Part shown: piece by piece, positions 17,997-26,489 of the stretch
Numbering within the stretch: position 1 is the first letter of the stretch
Layout of the letters: each line of letters starts with the position of its first letter
NCBI GenBank assembly: GCA_947626755.1
Contig: CANQTP010000002.1
Location: 54,469-118,468, forward strand
Direction of reading: 5' to 3'
DNA: 64,000 bases
Source: an uncultured Clostridia bacterium
Lineage (GTDB): Bacteria > Bacillota > Clostridia > Oscillospirales > Ruminococcaceae
Translations under genes and position numbers: made by a program
Notes under the pieces: generated by a model
What the model was told of the DNA's origin: nothing
The model's input: only the letters and a program-made list of their open reading frames with translations
The model's database searches: none

Positions 17997-19484
17997 ATGC
18001 TTGAAAACGCGCTTGCCGATAAGGGCAGATCCAACGACTACAAAGAACTTACTTCCGAACTTGAAAAGAACCTGTCCGCTTTGCAGCAGAAGATCCGCGA
18101 GAAAAAACTGCCTGTGATAATCCTTCTGGAAGGTTGGGGCGCGTCAGGCAAAGGCACGCTCATTGCGGATATGATAAAGCTGCTTGACCCCAGATTTTTC
18201 AAAGTATTTTCCACAATGCCCGCCACCGAGTCGGAAAGACGTTACCCGCTTATGAAGCGTTTCTGGGAAAATATCCCCGAGTACGGCACTATTTCCGTTA
18301 TGGACAGAAGCTGGTATCAGGAACTTGCAATTGCCAAGATGGAAGAGGGCATTTCCGACAGCGAATACGCGGAGAGAGTTGACACCGTAAACACCTTTGA
18401 ACGTCAGCTTACAGATGACGGTTACCTTATTATAAAATTTTTCCTTCATATTTCACGGAAAGAACAGAAAAAGCGTTTCCTCAAACTGAAAGAGGACAGC
18501 GCAACAAAGTGGCGCGTTACCGAGCTTGACAAGAAACGTCACAAGAATTACGATGCCTACTACAAGCAGTTTGATGATATGCTTGAAAAGACAAGTACGT
18601 CCTACTGTCCGTGGCGGGTAATTGATACCACCGACAGAAGATTTACCCGCTTTCAGGTCTTCAATATTCTGGTAAGTCAGATAACGAACGCGATCAATTC
18701 CGAGCGTACATATCCCAAGCCCACAGCGGCGGAAATGAGCCGTTTCCCGCTTTCGCCGTGTCCTGCGCTTGCGGATGTCAAGCTTGAAAATAAAGTTCTC
18801 CAGCCCACAAAATACGATGAGGAACTGAAAAAAGCCCGCAAGGAACTTGCAAGGCTCCACGGAAAGATCTATAAGCGGAAGATCCCCGTTATAATGGTTT
18901 TCGAGGGTTGGGACGCCGCAGGAAAGGGCGGAGCGATCAAGCGTATTTCCTATGCACTTGACCCCCGTGGCTATGAAGCTGTTCCCATCGCCGCGCCTGA
19001 TAAAAAGGAACTGAACCACCACTATCTGTGGCGGTTCTGGAATAATCTTCCCAAAACGGGACACATTACCATTTTTGACCGTTCATGGTACGGCAGGGTA
19101 ATGGTTGAGCGGATAGAGGGATTTACTCCGAAAGAACGCTGCGACATGGCATATCGCGAGATCAACGAGTTTGAAGCGGAACTTGCCCGCGGCGGTGCTG
19201 TGATACTGAAATTCTGGCTGCATATCGACAAGGACGAGCAGTTAAAGCGTTTCAACGACCGCGCAAATAACCCTCTGAAACAGTGGAAGATCACCGACGA
19301 GGACTGGCGCAACCGCGAAAAGTGGGACGCTTACGAGACGGCTGTCAATGAGATGATAGCCAAGACTTCCACAGTTACCGCGCCTTGGAACATCATCGAA
19401 GCAAATGACAAGCTTTACGCCCGCATAAAGGTAATGAATACGGTAATAGACACGCTTTCCGAGCGCATAAAGAACGGAGATTAA
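17997..19484 (+). CDS. pap: Polyphosphate:AMP phosphotransferase (tandem PPK2 domains)
   Basis: The 495-residue protein has two PPK2 domains. The first has P-loop EGWGASGKGT (about 43-52) and MDRSWYQEL; the second has EGWDAAGKGG (about 302-311), FDRSWYGRVMVERIEG and a lid arginine region. Two-domain PPK2 proteins of about 500 residues are class II enzymes that make ADP from AMP and polyphosphate. GAAGGGGAGAGG precedes the ATG at 17997. A short 27-bp gap from the EAL gene suggests cotranscription, and a terminator follows. The exact nucleotide preference cannot be told from sequence. Confidence 0.88.
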   Translation: MLENALADKGRSNDYKELTSELEKNLSALQQKIREKKLPVIILLEGWGASGKGTLIADMIKLLDPRFFKVFSTMPATESERRYPLMKRFWENIPEYGTISVMDRSWYQELAIAKMEEGISDSEYAERVDTVNTFERQLTDDGYLIIKFFLHISRKEQKKRFLKLKEDSATKWRVTELDKKRHKNYDAYYKQFDDMLEKTSTSYCPWRVIDTTDRRFTRFQVFNILVSQITNAINSERTYPKPTAAEMSRFPLSPCPALADVKLENKVLQPTKYDEELKKARKELARLHGKIYKRKIPVIMVFEGWDAAGKGGAIKRISYALDPRGYEAVPIAAPDKKELNHHYLWRFWNNLPKTGHITIFDRSWYGRVMVERIEGFTPKERCDMAYREINEFEAELARGGAVILKFWLHIDKDEQLKRFNDRANNPLKQWKITDEDWRNREKWDAYETAVNEMIAKTSTVTAPWNIIEANDKLYARIKVMNTVIDTLSERIKNGD

Positions 19485-19487
19485 AAA

Positions 19488-19520
19488 TATCCCGTCGGGA
19501 CTCTGAGTTCCGACGGGATA
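19488..19520. terminator. Bidirectional terminator between pap and htrA
   Basis: An 11-bp perfect stem TATCCCGTCGG (19488-19498) with CCGACGGGATA (19510-19520), A-rich on its left and T-rich on its right, between convergent genes. Confidence 0.85.
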
Positions 19521-19523
19521 AAT

Positions 19524-20966
19524 TTATCTTACAATGTCGCGCTGATAATAGTCCTCCTGAGAAATGTCGTTTGTATATCCCGATAAAGACGAAGTATCGG
19601 GCGAAAGTTCTATTTCTTTCTCGAATGTATCGGTTTGTCCCGTCATGTGTTTTCGGAAGACCGTAAGCGTCACGGTTTCTCCGGGAAGTTTCCCTTCAAG
19701 CGCTTCCGCAACATCTTCCGCTCCGAACACTCTCATGCCGTCAATGTGAGTTATAATGTCGTACGGGATTATCCCAGACTTGTAAACGCCGCCTGTCGGA
19801 TCGATCTCCATAACGCAGAGCCCTGCGGAGACGCCGTATTCCTTTGCGGCGGCGTCTCCTATTGAAATATAGCTTATACCCACTCTCGAGCGTGACGAAA
19901 GATAGCCGTTTGCAATGAGTTCTTCCGCGATGGGAACGGCGTCGTCTATGGCAATGGCAAAACCTATATTTTCATATGTTTCATGATTCATAAGCGCAAC
20001 GGCGACTCCCACTGCCTGACCGTACATATTTACAAGCGCTCCGCCTGAATTTCCCGGATTAAGCGCGGCATCGACCTGTATGCAGCTGACGGAAGCGCTG
20101 CTCATATAGTCTGTATCAATGCTGCGGGCAAGTCCTGTAACGTGTCCGTAAGTTACGGTATTTTCAAAACCTGCTCCCGCGCCTGCTATAGCAACTTCCT
20201 CTCCGACGGAAAGACTTGCGGACTCTCCGATCTCGGCAGGCGTAAGATCGTCTCTTGAAATGCTAATCACCGCAAGATCGCTTTTCCTGTCCATGCCGAT
20301 GAGTTCGGCTTTTTCGCTTGTTCCGTCATAAAGCTTGACGGTCATTCCTTTTGCGCCGTCCACAACATGAGCGTTTGTAAGGATATATCCGTCCTCGGTG
20401 AGGATCATTCCCGAACCCGAGGATATAGGGGTATACGGCATATCATCGAAAATTTCTATCTTCACCTGAGACGGCAGGACTTTTTCCGCAACTCCCACCG
20501 TGGTGAGAAGTCCTGTTTCCTTGTCTGCATATAGCTCATCATCAAGCACGGGCTTGGGCGAAACGGGGATATTGACAACCACCTTTTTGGCATTTTCCGT
20601 TACGAGATTTTCATTAACGCCGTCATGCCTGTCGATGTTGTTTTTCAGATCCTTAGCGGAAGACGCTATCAGCACCGAAAGTATCACTATTATTATGAAC
20701 ATAAAGACAACTGCGGCGATGAGCGCTCCCAGACAGCCTGCGGAAAGTCTGCGCTTCTGCGGTTCCGCCGCTGCAAGTTCTGCGGGAATATATCCTTCCT
20801 GCTGCGGAGCTTCCTGCTGCGGAGCTTCCTGCTGCGGCAATTCCTGCTGCGGCGTTTCGGGCGGAGCTTCGGGATCGGGGGGTTCCGCCGCATTATTGGC
20901 AGGATCCTCATAAATGCCGTAAATATCTGCTTCCGTTTCTTCTTTATTTTCATCAAAATTGTCCAT
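19524..20966 (-). CDS. htrA: HtrA/DegP-like membrane serine protease with PDZ domain
   Basis: The 480-residue protein has a Pro/Glu/Gln-rich cytoplasmic N terminus with QQEAP repeats, one membrane helix (79-102), then a trypsin-like domain with H200 (TNAHVVDGA), D230 (KSDLAVISI) and S307 (NPGNSGGAL). A C-terminal PDZ domain (about 385-450, SGIIPYDIITHIDGMRVFG) follows. This is the HtrA type anchored outside the Gram-positive membrane, which degrades or refolds damaged exported proteins. It starts 15 bp after the histidine kinase stop, forming a regulator-kinase-htrA operon like the secretion-stress modules of Bacillus. All catalytic residues are present. Confidence 0.92.
   Translation of the reverse strand: MDNFDENKEETEADIYGIYEDPANNAAEPPDPEAPPETPQQELPQQEAPQQEAPQQEGYIPAELAAAEPQKRRLSAGCLGALIAAVVFMFIIIVILSVLIASSAKDLKNNIDRHDGVNENLVTENAKKVVVNIPVSPKPVLDDELYADKETGLLTTVGVAEKVLPSQVKIEIFDDMPYTPISSGSGMILTEDGYILTNAHVVDGAKGMTVKLYDGTSEKAELIGMDRKSDLAVISISRDDLTPAEIGESASLSVGEEVAIAGAGAGFENTVTYGHVTGLARSIDTDYMSSASVSCIQVDAALNPGNSGGALVNMYGQAVGVAVALMNHETYENIGFAIAIDDAVPIAEELIANGYLSSRSRVGISYISIGDAAAKEYGVSAGLCVMEIDPTGGVYKSGIIPYDIITHIDGMRVFGAEDVAEALEGKLPGETVTLTVFRKHMTGQTDTFEKEIELSPDTSSLSGYTNDISQEDYYQRDIVR
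20796..20855. repeat. Four tandem 15-bp repeats inside htrA
   Basis: The unit TTCCTGCTGCGGAGC occurs twice exactly (20796-20825) and twice with changes in the last bases (20826-20855). It encodes the QQEAP/QQELP repeats. Copy number could change by slippage in whole-codon steps. Confidence 0.9.
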
Positions 20967-20981
20967 GAAAAAGCCTCCGTA

Positions 20982-22403
20982 TCAGTTGTTTTCCTCAACT
21001 GTTTTTTCGAGAGTTACTTCAAACTCGGTGTATTTTCTCTGTTCGCTGCGGACGGTTATAGTGCCGTTGTGAAGCTTTACAAGGGAACTTACAATGGAAA
21101 GTCCCAGACCCACGCCTGTGGGATCAATTCCTCTCGATTCGTCTGTTTTATAGAATCTGTCGAAAACTCTGGATATTTCTTCCTTATTTAAACCATCGCC
21201 GCTGTTGCGGATAGTTATTGAAGAAATGCTGTCCGTTTCCGAAAAGAAAAATTCTATGTAGCCGTTTTCATTAACGAATTTAACGGCGTTTTCCACAAGA
21301 TTGTAGATAACCTGACCGATAAGATCGGCGTCGGCGTTTATGATGAACTCCCGCTTTGCAAGACCGCGGACTTCCACATTCTTGTCGTCTATCCGCTTTT
21401 CAAAATTCAAGAGCGTGTTGAACACCATAGGTACAACATCGAAATCCTCCCTGTTGATGGTAAGTTCTCCCGCTTCGTATTTGGAAATATTCAGCATTGA
21501 GCGGACAAGCCGCGACAGACGGTTCACTTCCGTTGAAACTATCCTGAGATAATGTTCATGCTTTTCGGGGGGGATAGTTCCGTCAAGGATACCGTCAATA
21601 AATCCGCCGATGGTGGTCATGGGAGTTTTAAGCTCGTGGGAAACGTTTGAAACAAAGGCTCGTCTTGTTTCATCGATATGTTCGAGAGAACCTGCCATTT
21701 TGTTGAGGGAATTGGCAAGAAAGCCGAACTCGTTATCATCGGCAACGACTATTTTCTTGCTGAAATCGCCCTTTCCGAAGCGTTTTGCAGCCATAGCCAT
21801 TTCCCTGACGGGGGTGAGGATACGCTTGGTAGACATATAAAGTATCAGGAAAACAAGTCCGAGAACGATAACTGTCACCACAAGCAGTATCAGAACAAGC
21901 CTTAATATATATTCGGTGAGACTGTTTATCGGAAGCCGTCCGAAAACGAAGAGCGTTTCTCCGAAAAGCTCGATCTTGTATGCGGAGTTAAAATAATCGC
22001 CCCGATAGTAGTTATCCAGACTGCTCAGCTCGTAGAATCCGTTTTCCGTTACCTTTCCGAGGATATTGCTGCCGAAAGGTTTTCCCTTATGAGAACACGG
22101 CGATGCTTCGGAACACACCAAAGCAACGCCGTTTGCATCAACAAGTGTAAAATCCGCGTCCGACAGCGCAGACAGGTCGGAATATATCCTGTTAAGTTCC
22201 TCGTCAGCAATGCCGCCTTCCCGTTCGCAGACGGAGACAGTGGCATTTGCAGCATCTTTCACAAGGGCATCGAGGTACTTGTGCCTGTCGGACTTGTAAT
22301 ATTCGCCCGAGACCACAAGCAGGACAGTGCCGATGCAGACAACAGCTGCGGCAAGGAACACCGAACTGAGATAAAAGAACTCACCTGAAATGCTTTTACG
22401 CAT
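20982..22403 (-). CDS. Two-component sensor histidine kinase
   Basis: The 473-residue protein has two membrane helices (about 12-35 and 170-195) flanking an extracellular sensor of about 130 residues that contains three cysteines. A HAMP domain, a HisKA box FVSNVSHELKTPMTTIGGF and a HATPase domain with N (LVENAVKF), G1 and VGLGLSIV motifs follow. The ATG at 22403 overlaps the end of the response regulator gene by 8 bp and has GAGGA 5 nt upstream; the earlier ATG at 22424 is less likely. The target HtrA gene lies directly downstream, so the signal may be cell-envelope stress, by inference. Confidence 0.88.
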   Translation of the reverse strand: MRKSISGEFFYLSSVFLAAAVVCIGTVLLVVSGEYYKSDRHKYLDALVKDAANATVSVCEREGGIADEELNRIYSDLSALSDADFTLVDANGVALVCSEASPCSHKGKPFGSNILGKVTENGFYELSSLDNYYRGDYFNSAYKIELFGETLFVFGRLPINSLTEYILRLVLILLVVTVIVLGLVFLILYMSTKRILTPVREMAMAAKRFGKGDFSKKIVVADDNEFGFLANSLNKMAGSLEHIDETRRAFVSNVSHELKTPMTTIGGFIDGILDGTIPPEKHEHYLRIVSTEVNRLSRLVRSMLNISKYEAGELTINREDFDVVPMVFNTLLNFEKRIDDKNVEVRGLAKREFIINADADLIGQVIYNLVENAVKFVNENGYIEFFFSETDSISSITIRNSGDGLNKEEISRVFDRFYKTDESRGIDPTGVGLGLSIVSSLVKLHNGTITVRSEQRKYTEFEVTLEKTVEENN

Positions 22404-23100
22404 TGGCGTCCTCGTCAGCTTCAAATTTATAGCCTACGCCCCATACGGTTTTGAGAGCCCACTTTTCGGAAACTCCCTCGAGCTTTTCGCGCAGACGTTT
22501 GATATGAACATCAATAGTTCTTGAATCGCCGTAGTATTCAAATCCCCATACTTCATCAAGGAGCTGATCGCGGGTATAAACGCGGTTGGGGTTGGAAGCG
22601 AGGTAGAACAGGAGTTCCAGTTCCTTGGGAGGAGTATCCATGACTTTTCCGTCAACGCGGAGTTCGTATCTTGTCATATTGACAACGAGCTTGTCATAGC
22701 GTACTTCCTTGATCTCGGATTCTGCGCCCGACTGACCTATGCGGCGGGCAACAGCCTTTATTCTTGCAATAACTTCCTTGGTATCGAAGGGCTTGACGAT
22801 ATAGTCGTCCGCGCCCAGTTCCAGACCGAGGACTTTGTCGAAAGTTTCGCTCTTTGCGGTTATCATGATGATAGGTACATTTGATTTCTTTCTTATCTCG
22901 CGGCAAACCTGCCAGCCGTCCAGTTCGGGAAGCATGATGTCCAGAAGGACGATGTCGGGCTTAAGGGCGTTGAATTTAACTACAGCCTCTTCGCCGTCAT
23001 GAGAAATAATAACCCCCCAGCCTTCTTTTTCGAGATAGAGCTTCAGAAGTTCGCAGATGTTGTTGTCGTCATCGACTACTAAAACTTTTCCGAGTGACAT
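22396..23100 (-). CDS. OmpR/PhoB-family response regulator
   Basis: The 234-residue protein has a receiver domain with DD at 10-11, phosphoacceptor D in VLLDIMLPELDGW, T in IMITAKSE and K in YIVKPFD, then a winged-helix DNA-binding domain (LTPKELELL-like TPPKELELLFYLASNPNRVYT, VWGFEYYGDSRTIDVHIKRLR). It is the first gene of the regulator-kinase-htrA operon. AAAGGATGATC lies upstream of the ATG. Confidence 0.93.
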   Translation of the reverse strand: MSLGKVLVVDDDNNICELLKLYLEKEGWGVIISHDGEEAVVKFNALKPDIVLLDIMLPELDGWQVCREIRKKSNVPIIMITAKSETFDKVLGLELGADDYIVKPFDTKEVIARIKAVARRIGQSGAESEIKEVRYDKLVVNMTRYELRVDGKVMDTPPKELELLFYLASNPNRVYTRDQLLDEVWGFEYYGDSRTIDVHIKRLREKLEGVSEKWALKTVWGVGYKFEADEDANA

Positions 23101-23251
23101 AATTTGATCATCCTTTCATAGTGCTGTTCTGTGAAGTGCGGTTGAGCGGTCTTGAGCGTCCGCATTGGTTACGGGTGCGCATTGTAACAGCCAAGTAGCT
23201 TTATTCGCAGAAAAAGTAGCATGAATATATTAAAAACTGTATACAATACTT

Positions 23252-23265
23252 ATTATAACAGAAAT
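23252..23265 (-). promoter_or_regulatory. Extended -10 promoter of the response regulator operon
   Basis: On the minus strand TGTTATAAT gives a TGn-extended -10 (TATAAT at 23257-23252). No good -35 box lies 17 nt upstream. The transcript would carry a leader of about 145 nt. The rest of the 359-bp gap to the M20 gene is AT-rich and shows no gene. Confidence 0.55.
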
Positions 23266-23398
23266 CGCCGCACAATAAATTAACATACAATGTCTTAATA
23301 ATTACACAATTGTAAATTTAACAAAATATCGCTATTTTGATTAAAAAAGCTAAAAAAAATTTTCATTTTTATTGACGGAGAATAAACAGGCGTATCTC

Positions 23399-23427
23399 TT
23401 GACTCTTCCGTCATTATGTATTAAAAT
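23399..23427 (+). promoter_or_regulatory. Promoter of the M20 amidohydrolase gene
   Basis: TTGACT (23399-23404), 17-nt spacer, TAAAAT (23422-23427), about 33 nt before the ATG. Confidence 0.75.
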
Positions 23428-23459
23428 ATAACTATAGTATCTGAAAGGAAGTATTTGAA

Positions 23460-24665
23460 ATGGATATACTGAACGAAGCAAAAAGTTTGCAGCCGGAACT
23501 TGCGGAGATACGCCGCGAGATCCACAGGAATCCCGAAACGGGCTTTGATATTCCCAAAACAAAGGCTTTTGTAAAGAAAAAATTAGAGGAAATGGGCTAT
23601 TCTCCCGTGGAAATGGGAAAAGCAGGGATCGTTGCCCTTGCAGGCGGGAAAACTCCCGGAAAAACTCTTCTTCTCCGCGCTGATATGGACGCGCTCAACA
23701 TGGACGAGCAGGCTGATGTCGATTACCGCAGCACCGTCCCGGGGAAAATGCACGGCTGCGGTCACGATATGCACACCGCCATGCTCCTTGGCGCGGCAAA
23801 GCTGTTAAAAGCCCATGAAAGCGAGATCTGCGGAACGGTAAAGCTTGAATTCCAGCCCGCCGAGGAGATCTTCCAAGGCTCTCCCGATATGCTCGCCGCG
23901 GGACTTCTTGAAGATCCGAAAGTCGATGCGGCAATGATGATCCACGTCACTGCGGGAATGCCGCTTCCTTCGGGAACATTCATGGTAGCAGGCGGCGGAA
24001 TCTCTTCAACTTCCTGCGAACAGTACCACATCACCGTAAAAGGCAAGGGCGGACACGGTTCCACGCCCCATGAAGCAATTGATCCCATAACTGCCGCTGC
24101 GCATATGCATATCGCGCTTCAGGAGATCAACAGCCGCGAGCTGGAAGGGAACCAGTTCGGCATTTTCACCACGGGACGTTTTGAAGCGGGAAAAGCTTCA
24201 AATGTTATCCCCGACACCGCCGAAATGTGGGGAACTATCCGCACCACCGACCCCGACAATGCTGTGGGAAAACTTATAAAAACGCGCATGGAGCAGATCT
24301 GCGGGGGAATAGCCGCGGCGTTCCGCTGCGAGGTAAAGACCGAGTTCTACGACTTTTGCCCCTGCATGGTGATAGATCCCGCTCTTGCGGCGGACACTCT
24401 CGGATATATGAAGTCCCTTTTCGGAGAAAGCGCCATCGACCTTTCTGTCGTTTCCGGCGGAAAAGCAGGCGGCGGAAGCGAGGATTTTGCCTTTGTGAGC
24501 CATCACGTTCCCACGGTGAGTATGTTCCTGACTGCGGGCAGCTCCAAGGACGGCTACACTTTCGGACAGCACCACCCGCAGGTGCGCTTTGACGATTCCG
24601 TGCTGTATCTGGGAAGCGCGGCTCATGCCAACAACGCTCTCTGCTGGCTGAAGGATCATTCATGA
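23460..24665 (+). CDS. M20 family metallo-amidohydrolase (N-acyl-amino-acid type)
   Basis: The 401-residue protein matches the M20D peptidase group that removes acyl groups from amino acids such as hippurate or N-acetyl amino acids. Metal-binding residues are C100, H102 (HGCGHDMHT), the E135/E136 pair in QPAEE, H162 and a C-terminal histidine in FGQHHPQV. A lid dimerisation domain (about 185-300, GKGGHGSTPHEAIDP) interrupts the catalytic domain. There is no signal peptide, so it is cytoplasmic. GAAAGGAAG precedes the ATG at 23460. The substrate is not readable; indole-acetyl, hippuryl or diaminopimelate-type substrates are all possible. Confidence 0.85.
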   Translation: MDILNEAKSLQPELAEIRREIHRNPETGFDIPKTKAFVKKKLEEMGYSPVEMGKAGIVALAGGKTPGKTLLLRADMDALNMDEQADVDYRSTVPGKMHGCGHDMHTAMLLGAAKLLKAHESEICGTVKLEFQPAEEIFQGSPDMLAAGLLEDPKVDAAMMIHVTAGMPLPSGTFMVAGGGISSTSCEQYHITVKGKGGHGSTPHEAIDPITAAAHMHIALQEINSRELEGNQFGIFTTGRFEAGKASNVIPDTAEMWGTIRTTDPDNAVGKLIKTRMEQICGGIAAAFRCEVKTEFYDFCPCMVIDPALAADTLGYMKSLFGESAIDLSVVSGGKAGGGSEDFAFVSHHVPTVSMFLTAGSSKDGYTFGQHHPQVRFDDSVLYLGSAAHANNALCWLKDHS

Positions 24666-24691
24666 ATTAAATAATTGATAATAAATTGTAC

Positions 24692-24720
24692 TTGTAATCT
24701 GCTTTTTACTGTGGTATAAT
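24692..24720 (+). promoter_or_regulatory. Promoter of the GGDEF-EAL gene
   Basis: TTGTAA (24692-24697), 17-nt spacer, TATAAT (24715-24720), 36 nt before the GTG start. Confidence 0.8.
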
Positions 24721-24756
24721 TTTTAAAACAGTATTTTATGCGGGGAGCGGATCTTT

Positions 24757-26421
24757 GTGAAAAATGAATTTCCTTCTGAATATGGATCGCGTCTTGTAAA
24801 TATCATAATGCAGGACAGGGAGACCGTTCATTTTTACAATAATATTGCGGATAACAAGCTGCTGTCGCTTTCCGAGTCGTTTGATGCGGAGAATTACACG
24901 GGTATACGCAGTATGCTGAAAGAAAAGAAGATCATCAGCGATGATTCCCTGAACGTTCTTGATGTGTTCTGCGAACGCATCAACGAGGGTATCCTTAACG
25001 GAACGGACAGCAACAGTCTCAGCACGGATATTTCCGCGAAACTTCCCGGAACGGACGATTTCAGAATGTGCCATCTGCACGCTTTCTTCAGGCGGGACGA
25101 AAACGGCAGGATCACCGATATACATTATAATATACGTCCGTATGCTCCGAAGGAAATTTTTGACAGGGAAGTGCTGCAGAATTTCTCATCGGACAAAAAT
25201 CCCAAGATCTTTTCCAAACGCTGCCGCCATGTCATAGATTCAAACCCCGACAGGGATATTGCTTTCATACAGTTTGATGTTGAGCGTTTCAAGCTTGTCA
25301 ACGAAATTTACGGCGTTGACAAAGGCGACGAGCTTTTACGGTTCATAAACGATTCCCTTGCCATCGTCTGCACAGATGAACAGCCGTTCTGCCGATTGAC
25401 GGCGGACGTTTTCATGATAGTTACTCCTTTTGATACAAAAGATGAGATCATCGCGTTTATCAGAAGGATAGAAAGTATGCTTTGCGGATATAAGGGAATG
25501 GAGTACCGCCTTATATTCGGAGTTGCGGTAGTCGATGACAGAACGCTCCACACAAGGCGGCACGGCGACAACGCTTCTCTTGCACGTCAGCTCATAAAGG
25601 GCAACGCGATGGAAAATGTGCTTTTTTACGAAAGCTCCATGAAGTCGGAACTCCACAAAAAGCAGGCGATCGAGGAATCTATGCAGAATGCGCTGCTGGA
25701 TCATGAGTTTGTGATGTATCTTCAGCCGAAATATTCCATCAGCACCAACAGGATCATCGGCGCGGAAGCTCTTGCAAGGTGGATCCACCCCGAAAAGGGA
25801 ATGATCCCGCCTGCGGAATTTATCCCCGTGTTTGAGGAGAACGGCTTTATCCTCACCCTTGACCGCTTTATCTGGGAGGAAGCCTGCAAAAAGATCCGCG
25901 AGCTTATTGACAACGGCATTGAGCCTGTTCCGATCTCAGTTAATATTTCCCGCGAGTACGTCCACAGCTACGATGTTGTGGGAGAACTTCTGCGGCTTGT
26001 GGGGAAATATGACATTCCCATACATATGCTTGAACTGGAAATTACCGAAACTGCCGACCCGAACGGCGTTGAGGACATTGTAAAGGACATGAAGAAAGCA
26101 GGATTCACAATGCTTATGGACGATTTCGGCTCGGGGTATTCGTCTTTGAATATGCTGAAATCCACGCCTTTTGACGTGTTAAAGATAGACAGGCATTTTC
26201 TGGAAGAATTTATGGATTCCGACAGGGGACGGAAGATAATTGAACATACTATATCAATGTCAAGAGACATAGGTCTGGGGATAATCGCCGAGGGCGTTGA
26301 AACGGGGGAACAGGCAGAATTTCTCAGTCACTGCGGCTGCGATTCGGCGCAGGGATTCTACTATTCAAAGCCGATCCCCGCGGAGGAGTTTGACCATCGG
26401 CTGAAAACTGTAAACGGATAA
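24757..26421 (+). CDS. GGDEF-EAL protein, probable c-di-GMP phosphodiesterase
   Basis: The 554-residue soluble protein has an N-terminal sensor-like region (1-160, PAS-like), a degenerate GGDEF domain (signature RLTADVF at about residue 215) and an EAL domain (about 300-550) with AEALARW, MDDFGSGYSS, VLKIDRHFL and IAEGVETGEQ, all catalytic positions intact. It most likely degrades c-di-GMP in the cytoplasm; the GGDEF part may bind GTP as a regulator. The start is GTG at 24757 with GGGGAGCGG upstream. A terminator follows, so it is monocistronic. Confidence 0.87.
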   Translation: MKNEFPSEYGSRLVNIIMQDRETVHFYNNIADNKLLSLSESFDAENYTGIRSMLKEKKIISDDSLNVLDVFCERINEGILNGTDSNSLSTDISAKLPGTDDFRMCHLHAFFRRDENGRITDIHYNIRPYAPKEIFDREVLQNFSSDKNPKIFSKRCRHVIDSNPDRDIAFIQFDVERFKLVNEIYGVDKGDELLRFINDSLAIVCTDEQPFCRLTADVFMIVTPFDTKDEIIAFIRRIESMLCGYKGMEYRLIFGVAVVDDRTLHTRRHGDNASLARQLIKGNAMENVLFYESSMKSELHKKQAIEESMQNALLDHEFVMYLQPKYSISTNRIIGAEALARWIHPEKGMIPPAEFIPVFEENGFILTLDRFIWEEACKKIRELIDNGIEPVPISVNISREYVHSYDVVGELLRLVGKYDIPIHMLELEITETADPNGVEDIVKDMKKAGFTMLMDDFGSGYSSLNMLKSTPFDVLKIDRHFLEEFMDSDRGRKIIEHTISMSRDIGLGIIAEGVETGEQAEFLSHCGCDSAQGFYYSKPIPAEEFDHRLKTVNG

Positions 26422-26427
26422 ATATCG

Positions 26428-26461
26428 GGGACTGCGGAAATATCGGCAGTCCCTGTGTTTT
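26428..26461 (+). terminator. Terminator after the GGDEF-EAL gene
   Basis: GGGACTGC (26428-26435) pairs with GCAGTCCC (26446-26453), loop of 10, then TGTGTTTT. Confidence 0.8.
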
Positions 26462-26489
26462 GCATAAAATCGTGAAAAGAGGAAAGTTA

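Noticed and set aside
22404..22424. Upstream ATG of the histidine kinase
   Set aside because: It would extend the overlap with the response regulator to 29 bp and lacks a good ribosome binding site; the ATG at 22403 has GAGGA 5 nt upstream.
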